This document shows, one piece after another, positions 56,211 to 64,000 of a stretch of DNA of 64,000 bases. Both the position numbers and the translations under genes were made by a program. The DNA is taken from assembly GCA_020740775.1 (NCBI GenBank), contig JAHEWK010000009.1, forward strand, positions 2,232,001-2,296,000, written 5' to 3'. This stretch comes from Ilyonectria destructans. Its lineage: Eukaryota; Ascomycota; Sordariomycetes; Hypocreales; Nectriaceae. Positions within the stretch are counted from its first letter, which is position 1. Each line of letters starts with the position of its first letter. The notes under the pieces were generated by a model. The model was not told where the DNA came from. It saw only the letters and a list, made by a program, of their open reading frames with translations, and made no database searches.

Positions 56211-56921
56211 CTACCCTAGAGTCAGGAGGGATGACAGTACATCTTTGGGGGAAACCATCATGAGCGTCATAAATGACCTGCATCTGCTTGATTCTGCACG
56301 TGCAGAGACTCTGTCGTCATAGGCACCGTCTGTGAAGGGAGCCGTCCATCGGTAGGCCTCAAGACCTTCAAAGAATACCGAATCTTCTTCGTATCGTGTC
56401 ACAGGTGTTATCGCGTTTTCCTTCGCTGACTGGATCGTAGAATCGACAAATCCGGATTGCAGGGAGGGAGCTGGGCTCGAGACAGGCAAGCCTGAACGAG
56501 GCGGCAATTGAGCTCCTCCTCTCCTCGCTGCTTGCTGTACTCGTCCGGGCTCAGCTGCTCCATCTCCGGGACGATCAAACCGCGGGCTCGCTCGACCAGT
56601 GGGTCGAGTGCCGGGGCCGGGGCCAGAAGGTTGTCCGGGACGATGAGTCTCATTGCGGCGAGATGGGCGTGCTCGACGGCCGGAACTACCAGAGGAGCGG
56701 CGGCAGCATTCTCAGCGACATTGGGCTCGGGCTCGGTGGAGTTGGAGTGGAGGCGGTGGGCTGGGAGCGGCAGAAGACATGGCGGCAAGACTTGATGGTG
56801 ATGCTGGAACTGATTCAAAAAAACTTTTCAAAAAATCAATGTTCTCAAAAAGCTCTGCTAAACGATGAAGCTGATGTCTGTCTATCTGGATGAAGTTATA
56901 CCCTTTACGCCAGCTCCCCAT
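56211..56921 (-). pseudogene. Possible broken or multi-exon hypothetical gene
   Basis: Overlapping minus-strand frames look coding in succession. One (56818-56408) has Pro/Ala/Leu-rich sequence with LIVPDNLLAPAPALDPLVERARGLIVPE. Another (56507-56211) is more acidic with VFFEGLEAYRW and ends at a TAG. The best reading switches frame near 56420-56460. I recognise no domain. Either an intron I could not place or a frameshift joins them. It borders an AT-rich decayed block, which favours a relic. Confidence 0.25.
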
Positions 56922-56989
56922 ACCCGTTGATTCTTTGTGTTGTTCACTTGCACCTACATGATTTCTTTATTGTACCTACAGCGGGGGTG

Positions 56990-57370
56990 CAAAAGTTCCG
57001 ATAATATGCTAATTTACACTAAAAGGATTAGCTTTAAAAGTAGTAAAAGCTTACCTAATAAGATAATTTATAAATTATAAACATAAATAATTAAATAGAA
57101 TAAGAATCTTACTATTTATAAACTTAATAAAATATTTTATAAAATACTTAAGTCTAAATAGGTTAGTTTATTTTTACTACTAAATAAAACTCAATAAAAT
57201 ATATAAATAAAATATATATAACCTAAAACTAAATATATTCTTTAAGTAAAACTCAAGATTGAATAGGAAAATATCCTTTTAGGATTTTTAAGGAGAAGGA
57301 TATATTGTAATATCTAAAGTTAATTAATGTAGGAAAACAATTACTACTGTTAGCGATTTTAAAGTTATCG
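56990..57370. other. Extremely AT-rich block
   Basis: This stretch is dominated by A and T with no open frame of note. It resembles RIP-decayed repeat DNA in fungal genomes. Confidence 0.6.
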
Positions 57371-57619
57371 GACTTTTGCATGTAACTGTACCTGAGCATC
57401 CATTCCTGCCATATGCAGCTCCTACACGCCGGTAATGAATCGTCAGTCTTAATTTCTTGCCACGACACTGCAATCCCATGTCTTCTCGAGACTTCTAGTC
57501 CCTTCAGCACCACCTGGATGAGAATGACCGGGTCGGCTACGCCGACGATGAGTTCGCACTTCTACGCAGTGTCAGCGATCAACTCATGGCTATTTTCAGC
57601 AACGAGGCTAAGATGGGCT

Positions 57620-57885
57620 CAACAATGTGTCCGCTCGAGGTTAACTCATACTGCCCGACCCAGCGTCTCGAGCAGACCGTCAATAGATCGACGCACTTCT
57701 CAACTAACTCCAACAATATGTCTGACCGAGGACAATCCCTACTTCCCGGCGAAGCGTCTTAAGTAGTCCACCAGTAGCTTAACGTACATCCTAAACAATT
57801 CCAGCTAGCTGCCCAGCCGTGGACAATTCATACTGCACAGTCCAAAGCAGACTATCTGCAACTCGATGCACATCCAACCAACCTA
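57620..57885. repeat. 91-bp degenerate tandem repeat, about three units
   Basis: Units begin at 57620, 57711 and 57802, spaced exactly 91 bp. They share a frame of CAACAAT.TGTC...CGAGG.CAA.TC.TACT...CC, then GACGCAC/ACGTACATC. Divergence is high, so it is old. Confidence 0.65.
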
Positions 57886-57925
57886 CATACCAACCCAGAG
57901 GTATCAGAGTCACAGCCATCAATCA

Positions 57926-58740
57926 CCCAGAGGAGCTATCACCTCCATTCTCCATCGTGCCTTGCCTGATCACGCAGTCACTGCTTTACAAGCTATCAGC
58001 CCTCAGCCATTAGCCTGTAACTTGCAACATCAACCACCACCTATCAGCTACCACTTCTATCTGCTATCTTATCTTGGCAGACCATGCCCTGTCACTGCTA
58101 CGCAAGCTATCAACCCTCGGCTCGCAAAGTCAACTATCAGCTATAATCAACCGTCAACCATCATAGATGCGCTATCACTTCTATCAGACATAGTGTCTTG
58201 GCGTATCACGCTGTCATCGCTACATGAGCTTTCAACCCTCAGCTTCAAAGCCAACCGTCAACCATCACAGATGATCTATCACCTTCATCCGTCGTCATGC
58301 CTCAACGCAACACGCCACTGCTGCACAAGCTATCAGCCCTTAGCATCAACCATAACAACCAACTATCAACTACCATCGATCAGCTACCACGGATGAGCCA
58401 TTGCTTCCATCCGTCGGCGTGCCTTGACATATCATGTCACTGCTACACGAGCTATCAATCTTCAGCTTGCAAACTCCACCTTCCACTGCAACCATCAACC
58501 ATCAATCATTGTAGATGGGCTGGAGCTGTCACCATTCACCAGCCTACATCCATCAACCATTCGCCACAGATGAGCTGTCACCATCAGTCATTCCGGGTCA
58601 GCTATGCTATCAACCAACCGCCCAACACGGATGACAGCTTGTCACTATCACCAGTCTATAGCGATCAATCATCCACTACAGACAATCTGTCATTTCCATC
58701 CAGCGTCACATTTTGACGTCACCCCTACACAGCGCATCAA
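57926..58740. repeat. Degenerate minisatellite of about 100-122 bp units
   Basis: The landmark AGCTATCA.CCCTCAGC recurs at about 57991, 58105, 58227, 58328 and 58450, preceded by TCACTGCTACA-like sequence and followed by CAACCATCA-rich DNA. Two poorer copies follow at about 58605 and 58731. Open frames inside (57866-58396, 58297-58716) are by-products of the stop-poor C/A-rich strand. Confidence 0.75.
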
Positions 58741-59764
58741 CGTCAAGTGTGCTAAACTCAACCATCAACCATCATGGCGGGACGTTACTACAGAGCCCAC
58801 CAACTCCCCATAGCTCTGAGCCTCTCGATGTCCTACTGGCCTCTGCTAAAATACCTCGCTGTTGTCACGCCAATCCAACATCCAGATTTTAGCAGCTCTT
58901 GTTGGGCCTAGCTCTCGCTCTCCTAGAGCCTAGCCGCTACCTATCGACTGCTACTAAGCAACGCTGGCACACCCCTTCGATATCGGCGCCAATTGGCAAT
59001 CGATGGCGACCATTGGCTCCTTGCCCTTCATAACCTGCATATGGTGGTCGTCATTACCCCCAAGCGGATATCAGCCTGGCACCGCAGTCATTCGCTGTCG
59101 CTATTGGTTACTCCTTACTCCCTATCGCCACCCATCGCTGCCATCACAGCCCTCCCCATCATTCAGTAGCCGCTATCGAGTGTTCTGTTCGTGAAAACTC
59201 TCCTACAGAATTGCATCTGATTCTTCGACTGTTGAATATCGGACCCGCCTTAAGCACTTGTTCAGCTACCACCAACTGTCTTTCAACCTCCATCAGCCAT
59301 TCGAGTCATCAAAACACAACAACACCCTAGCAGCTTAGGCCCTCATCTGAGACTTTGGTCTGCAGCACCCTACCCTTGCGAGATGGAACCGCCCAGGAAA
59401 ACCAACGCGCATTTTCCCAATGCACGTCGATTACCCGAGTTCAGAATAGGGTTCAATCCCGTCGTTTGCCTTTTCCTAACCCTTTCGGCGCTGTTATGTC
59501 AGACAAACCTTGAGCGACAAAAGAGCTTTCTTCAAACCATCGGGTATAAATTCGCATCTCCCACTCATCCCCGCCTCATTAAACTCTTCGAATCTCCCAA
59601 AATAACGTCAACTGGCCCTTCGTTTAAATCACACCGGGAATCAACCAAGTCACTTTACAGTGGTTCTGTCATCCGTCTTTTTCATATCAATCCATCAGTT
59701 GACTCCAACAGCACATTGGATTCTCTAGCCTGTCACTGCAACCGTACCCAGAGAACTCACCAGG
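58741..59764. other. Region before the F-box gene
   Basis: No separate gene is supported. A frame at 59383-59931 overlaps the F-box gene start in another frame and is probably spurious. The sequence nearest 59765 serves as leader and promoter. Confidence 0.5.
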
Positions 59765-61378
59765 ATGGATCCTTTCAACAACCTGCCGGCAGAGATCCGC
59801 CTGCACATCTGTTTTTGGCTTCGGCTTCGTTCCAAGCGTGCCATTTTGCCGTTAATCAAGGCATCTCCCACAATGCTCCAACAGTACATCACATCAAAAG
59901 TATACATCACGAAGACATCGCTAGCTTTTGACCTCGACGATGAGATGATCCAAGATGCCACGAGAATCATTCAGTTTCCTTCCTGGAAGACTACCATCGT
60001 CTCCTCCAAGATCCCTAGCTCCTATCGACTTTTGTGGACGGCGGAGCAGCTCCCGAACCCATTCAAGACGGAGGACCATGGACTCATCACACAGATCGAC
60101 AAATTACACAGCCGACTGTTGCTATTCATCGAGGATTACTTGACGAAGGCTACTGCGATATTCCCTCCCCGACAATACCTTTGCCTTCCCGACTTGTCAT
60201 CAACCCAAGGCCATCTAATGTTTAAGAATGAAACAGTCTGTCCTCGATTTGATGCGGCCCATCTCACAAATCAAGAGAGGAGGCGGCTTTTAAGGGCATT
60301 CCTACGACATGAACTTATCTGCAAAACCAACATTTCGAGCACATATAAGGAGTCTGAATTAGATTTGGGGCCACTACTGCGATACGGCGGTCAGAAATTT
60401 CACCACTCGGAGCTAGAGGCTATTGGATGCGTCCACGAGTATTTAAAGTCTCTTTATGGGGCCATTGTGGCTCAATGCGGCGATTTCTGGCTCCCAGACA
60501 TACCCGAAGGCACTCTCTCTGCTCGCAACACAGGATTACTATACCCAGACAATCTCTACGTCGATGCTGAGTCCTACGCTTCTGACATGCGCTCTCGCGT
60601 ATCATCGTCGTGGGCGCGCTTCGGATTCGATCTTGTCACAAGTCTCATCCGAACCGCTACATCTGGAGGGCATGGACGAGATCGCCTCAAACTCAGGTTC
60701 AAGAACCCCCCTACAACGAGATGGGTACGCTCGTATTGGCCAAGTTACAGTGTCCAGTTCCAATATCCAGGATGGATCCCTAACGAATTCAACTCCAACT
60801 CCGACTCCAACCCCTCCAACTCCGACCCCTCCGACTCCGAACCCTCTGACTCCGACCCCTCTGACTCCAACGACTCCGACTCCGGCCCCTCTGACTCCGA
60901 CGACTCCGACTCCAACGAGGATATCCAGTGCCAACATTCAGAATGCACCTATGTCAACTCAGAGGATATACGTCACCAAGAAGGCTCGGGCATGTACCAG
61001 ATACTTTCCTCTCGAATTGTGAAGAGGTTGGATCTACAACGAGTCATATATCGACAACGAGCGTGGGTTTTCCTCGATGACGATCGATTGTACCCGTCGT
61101 CTGGCCTAGCGCCCCACTTTCCAACTTCCGACGAGATGATGGAACAGTCCACTGACACGGCGACAAACGAAGAGTGGTTCGCGGATCCTCGACGTGCCAG
61201 AGCTCGGCATCGATCACAAACATTTCATCAAGAGCGATGTCCTAGTGGCAACGATGAACAAAAGGTCAACGAACCGCAAGAGTCGATACTGGGGGCAGAG
61301 AGCCTAATCATACGACCGGGGATTGGTGGTGTGACAGAAGAGACATATTTCGCAGACTTGCCTCCATTCTGGCGATGA
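59765..61378 (+). CDS. F-box-like protein with Ser/Asp tract
   Basis: A single exon encodes 537 residues. The N-terminus MDPFNNLPAEIRLHI is the start of a fungal F-box domain (roughly residues 5-45), which binds Skp1 in SCF ubiquitin ligases. The body lacks leucine-rich or WD repeats and is of the lineage-specific fungal type. Residues about 342-386 are a run of Ser, Asp, Asn and Pro encoded by a CTCCGA/CTCCAA-like hexanucleotide array at 60788-60921. The C-terminal part is acidic, then ends in LPPFWR. The tract is likely to vary in length between strains. The target of the putative ligase is unknown. A protein with only a degenerate F-box is possible. Confidence 0.8.
   Translation: MDPFNNLPAEIRLHICFWLRLRSKRAILPLIKASPTMLQQYITSKVYITKTSLAFDLDDEMIQDATRIIQFPSWKTTIVSSKIPSSYRLLWTAEQLPNPFKTEDHGLITQIDKLHSRLLLFIEDYLTKATAIFPPRQYLCLPDLSSTQGHLMFKNETVCPRFDAAHLTNQERRRLLRAFLRHELICKTNISSTYKESELDLGPLLRYGGQKFHHSELEAIGCVHEYLKSLYGAIVAQCGDFWLPDIPEGTLSARNTGLLYPDNLYVDAESYASDMRSRVSSSWARFGFDLVTSLIRTATSGGHGRDRLKLRFKNPPTTRWVRSYWPSYSVQFQYPGWIPNEFNSNSDSNPSNSDPSDSEPSDSDPSDSNDSDSGPSDSDDSDSNEDIQCQHSECTYVNSEDIRHQEGSGMYQILSSRIVKRLDLQRVIYRQRAWVFLDDDRLYPSSGLAPHFPTSDEMMEQSTDTATNEEWFADPRRARARHRSQTFHQERCPSGNDEQKVNEPQESILGAESLIIRPGIGGVTEETYFADLPPFWR
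60788..60921. repeat. Hexanucleotide array inside the F-box gene
   Basis: Repeats of GACTCC, AACTCC and CCCTCC keep two plus-strand and two minus-strand frames open at once. The gene's frame reads it as Ser-Asp/Ser-Asn; another frame reads Thr-Pro. Confidence 0.9.
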
Positions 61379-62283
61379 GTGCGCCTTTGGTGTTGGAGTA
61401 ACGGGATCTTTTGAGCGATGTATGTATAGCATTTTGTGTTGGTGAGTTGAAACTGAACTGTATGGCATGGTATGCGCAAGGTACGCAAGACGGAGGATGT
61501 TGAGAGTGGAGAGTACTGAGGCGGAGAAGACGCAGATGAACAATGGACGAAAGGCATAGCAGTTATGAGTGGCATCGTTGTCTCTTAGTTCCTAGTTTTT
61601 GTATCTACCAGCTAGGTAAATAGATGCTCCATCCCCGAGCCCGATAGATATTCATTTCGATTTGAGTTGATATCTGAGTGTGGTACCTTTTTCTTGTGTC
61701 CCCCAACGGAACCGAGACCTAGAACTTTCTCCAGATATCGACTCCATCGTCCTCACAGAGTGTTCCAGTGACACTTTACCTTGATCAGTTTTGTAAGATT
61801 TCTTGAATACTCGGATCGCCATCATGTCTGCAGCACCCGCCGCCAAACCGTTACCGCTCGAAAGTTTCTCAAACTCGAGTTTGCAAAGATCCTTGCGTTC
61901 TTCAAAGCTGCGGCACTCGACAAGCCGATATTAACATGGTGTGACGTCGGCGAGAGAGACTTCGTCTTTGATTACTTTCTTGAATGGGATGTCGAGAATA
62001 CACCTTCCTGAAGTTTTCATCTTGGCGTTGGGCCGGGATTGGGTTGAGTTGGCAATAGTGCATCAACTCAAGAATGGGGAGGAAGAATGGAAAATATGGG
62101 TATTTGCTAGGGTTCCGGTTCAAGTAGGCTTGATTTGGTTGCTTGGACCCTTTCTGACAATGAGATATGCGAATGAGCTGCATCAATATTTTTTTCTAGA
62201 CGGGTTAGCATGCCACGCAATAGAACATTATTTAGCCAGTTGAGATTTTTATGAATTGTAACTGAATGGTATAATCAACGGAC
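61379..62283. other. Convergent intergenic region
   Basis: Two overlapping plus-strand frames (61781-62011 and 61941-62243) have some hydrophobic, gene-like sequence, but neither carries a motif or clear start. I do not call a gene. Confidence 0.4.
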
Positions 62284-63252
62284 CTATGTATTTTGTTCTT
62301 GGATCATCGGCTCTGAAGCAGTTGAATGTTCCCTCAAGATAACACAAATCTCGTCCTGGCCTTCAGCCTCGGCCACGCTTAATGCAGTCTTCCCTTGGTT
62401 GTTCTCGCGGCTAACGTCCGCCCCTCGCTCCAACAATAACTTCACTATCTCTACTCCTCCTTGTCTGGCTGCGCAAATGAGTGCTGATTCCGGTGGTTTA
62501 CCAGCATACATCTTTCCATCTTGCCCCGCCACCTCCAAATCCTCCACGTCAGCGCCAGCGTCCAGGAGGATCTTGACCCCTTCCACAGAGAATTCCGCCA
62601 GCATTTGCAAGGCGCCCGAACCGTTTATCCGCGCGCCCCTCTCGACCAGCCAGTGCAGCCTAGCTAAGAGTTGATCGTCGGTCTGCTCTAGCCGAGCGAC
62701 ATACCGCAGTATCCTCACACGAGGCCATTCGTGGTTGATATCAACACCCTGAGAGCGCATGAAATCGACATATTCGAGATTCCCCCTGATGATGGCCGAC
62801 GTGATTTGGCTGCCGGTCCGGAAGCCATTCAGGTATGAAACTGGAGGGATTCGAGCAAGTGCCGATGGTTCACAGCTCACAAATGCGCGCGCAAGTGGAA
62901 TGTTGCCTTCGAGTGCATTTTTCCTCAGGCATTCCCATGGGATCTGCTCTGGCGCGTCGCCAAACTCTGAATGCGGCGGACGCGCAGCAGCCGCGGCCTC
63001 GTCAACGAGATGAGGCACATACAGCGTATCCCACACTAGCTTAAAGATCTCCGGCGATTCAGTATCCACGGCAGCACACAGAAGTGCCCTGGGCCCAAAG
63101 GGAAGCGCGGTGTAGGAAGTATAGAACTCTTGTATCTCAACTGAGAGCTGCGGGAATACATTTGAGAAGAAGTCGGAGAGTGCACCGAGATGCCGGGCCT
63201 TGATGAGCTGGCGGAGGTGATTTTGTGGATACGAAGGCGGATCCTTGGACAT
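62284..63252 (-). CDS. Ankyrin-repeat protein
   Basis: A single exon encodes 322 residues. Two well-formed ankyrin repeats lie in the C-terminal third: one with VEGVKILLDAGADVEDLE near 223-240, the other SALICAARQGGVEIVKLLLERGADVSREN around 257-285, followed by QGKTALSVAEAEGQ. Weaker repeats with LVERGARINGSGALQMLAEF precede them. The N-terminal half has degenerate helical pairs (for example SAIIRGNLEYVDFMRSQGVDIN). It is a soluble protein-interaction scaffold with no catalytic domain. Such short, single ankyrin proteins are abundant and quickly changing in moulds. No role can be given. Confidence 0.88.
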   Translation of the reverse strand: MSKDPPSYPQNHLRQLIKARHLGALSDFFSNVFPQLSVEIQEFYTSYTALPFGPRALLCAAVDTESPEIFKLVWDTLYVPHLVDEAAAAARPPHSEFGDAPEQIPWECLRKNALEGNIPLARAFVSCEPSALARIPPVSYLNGFRTGSQITSAIIRGNLEYVDFMRSQGVDINHEWPRVRILRYVARLEQTDDQLLARLHWLVERGARINGSGALQMLAEFSVEGVKILLDAGADVEDLEVAGQDGKMYAGKPPESALICAARQGGVEIVKLLLERGADVSRENNQGKTALSVAEAEGQDEICVILREHSTASEPMIQEQNT

Positions 63253-64000
63253 TGTTGACGAATAGATGGCTTTCTGGGTCCTTAACGTTATGTTGTCCGA
63301 AGGTTGACGTTGCGATCTTAGTTATGACAAGTTTGTGTGCGGCTGGGCCAAAACAAAAGAGCACCCAGTATGTGCTTACGTAGGCAGCCGTTGCGACAGC
63401 CTGAACCCGCTTCCGCTGTTCTGTTGGGTGCTGATATAGACCGGAGATGCACTACGTCAGATAAATGCGGAGGGAAATCACCAGTCCTTGCTGCTTCCAT
63501 CATCCAGGACCTAAGTTATGAAACATGGTCTTGCACTACGGATTTGGAATGACGGTGTACAAAGAACCTGCGGAGCCCATTGAATTAATGATGGACTCAG
63601 GTGTGCATGGGGGACTGTTTGTGCACTGCCTTGATCCTCCGCAGGAATCTGTGGGAATGTGTCTTCCAACGTCTTTCCATCGTACGTCGATTTTCTTGAT
63701 TCGCGGAGATTGTACGAATCCTTCATCCCATGCCAGGACCATCGCTTCATCCATATTTTCCCCCGTGAGGGCCGGTTAACAATGACATGGTACGAGTGAT
63801 GTGCGCTCGCATTGTTCAACCGGAACTGGAGTCCGAATGGTAGTACCATAAATAAATCCACATAAAGGATGATCCAAATCAGAGGAAAGGGTTATTTTTT
63901 GCGCCGTATTCCCTGCAGAGTCAGCAACCCGCGGCGCTTGGAAGTAGCGGCACGGTTTGGAAATGAGCGATGGCAAATTCTAAATTCCAGGCGACAATGC
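63253..64000. other. Right edge, no gene recognised
   Basis: A plus-strand frame at 63525-63779 reads somewhat like coding sequence (VYKEPAEPIELMMDSG), but it has no identifiable family and may be a fragment. Confidence 0.4.

Noticed and set aside
57620..57885. CRISPR-like array
   Set aside because: The 91-bp units are diverged along their whole length, without conserved repeats and unique spacers, and the genome is fungal.
57866..58716. Two long plus-strand frames in the minisatellite
   Set aside because: The C/A-rich repeat strand is poor in stops; there is no domain, and the frames change between repeat units.
59440..59470. tRNA T-arm-like GGGTTCAATCCC
   Set aside because: The loop is too short, and no acceptor, D or anticodon arms can be found around it.
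60602..60948. Gly/Val-rich and Glu/Ser-rich minus-strand frames
   Set aside because: They are reverse readings of the same hexanucleotide array.
60456..61022. 188-codon plus-strand frame rich in Thr-Pro
   Set aside because: It exists only because the hexanucleotide array has no stops in this frame; the F-box gene uses the other frame and has family sequence on both sides.

Overview
The window is from a filamentous ascomycete (Pezizomycotina). Genes are split by short 41-73 nt introns with GTRAGT-type donors, CTAAC/CTGAC-like branch sites and YAG acceptors. Intergenic stretches are long, with AT-rich blocks. The protein families are typical of moulds: Zn2Cys6 regulators, a cutinase, a DUF7029-like secreted protein, PhyH and NmrA-like enzymes, an arrestin-like protein, and F-box and ankyrin proteins. 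No rRNA, tRNA or CRISPR array was recognised. No polyketide synthase, non-ribosomal peptide synthetase or terpene synthase is present.

Layout. At 0.7-1.9 kb a broken plus-strand gene abuts a decayed partial copy of the alcohol dehydrogenase gene at 30-31 kb. From 5.4 to 27.8 kb lies a metabolic region: an APC-family permease, a MAO-N-like flavin amine oxidase ending in a peroxisomal signal, a Zn2Cys6 regulator, a classical SDR, a PhyH-type Fe(II)/2-oxoglutarate dioxygenase, an aldehyde dehydrogenase, an NmrA-like reductase and a metallo-beta-lactamase-fold protein. The zinc alcohol dehydrogenase follows at 30.2-31.3 kb, with a probable 155-bp MITE just before it. A C2H2 zinc-finger gene of uncertain integrity lies at 33.6-34.4 kb.

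From 37.7 to 53.4 kb come a DUF7029-like secreted protein, a cutinase, a DFR-like reductase, a bZIP factor divergent from a NOR-1-like SDR, a secreted alpha/beta hydrolase and a second Zn2Cys6 regulator. An arrestin-like gene, a repeat-rich gene-poor stretch (55-59.7 kb), an F-box protein with a Ser/Asp tract and an ankyrin protein close the window.

Functional reading (inference): permease, amine oxidase and aldehyde dehydrogenase together suggest uptake of an amine, its oxidation to an aldehyde, and oxidation of that to an acid, with the first Zn2Cys6 protein as a candidate local regulator. The SDR, PhyH and NmrA-like enzymes could instead tailor a metabolite whose backbone is made elsewhere. 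In the right half, the cutinase, secreted hydrolase and DUF7029-like protein point to extracellular ester or polymer work. Joined exons of the ten multi-exon genes with full models were checked for reading frame by hand; no similarity search was run.
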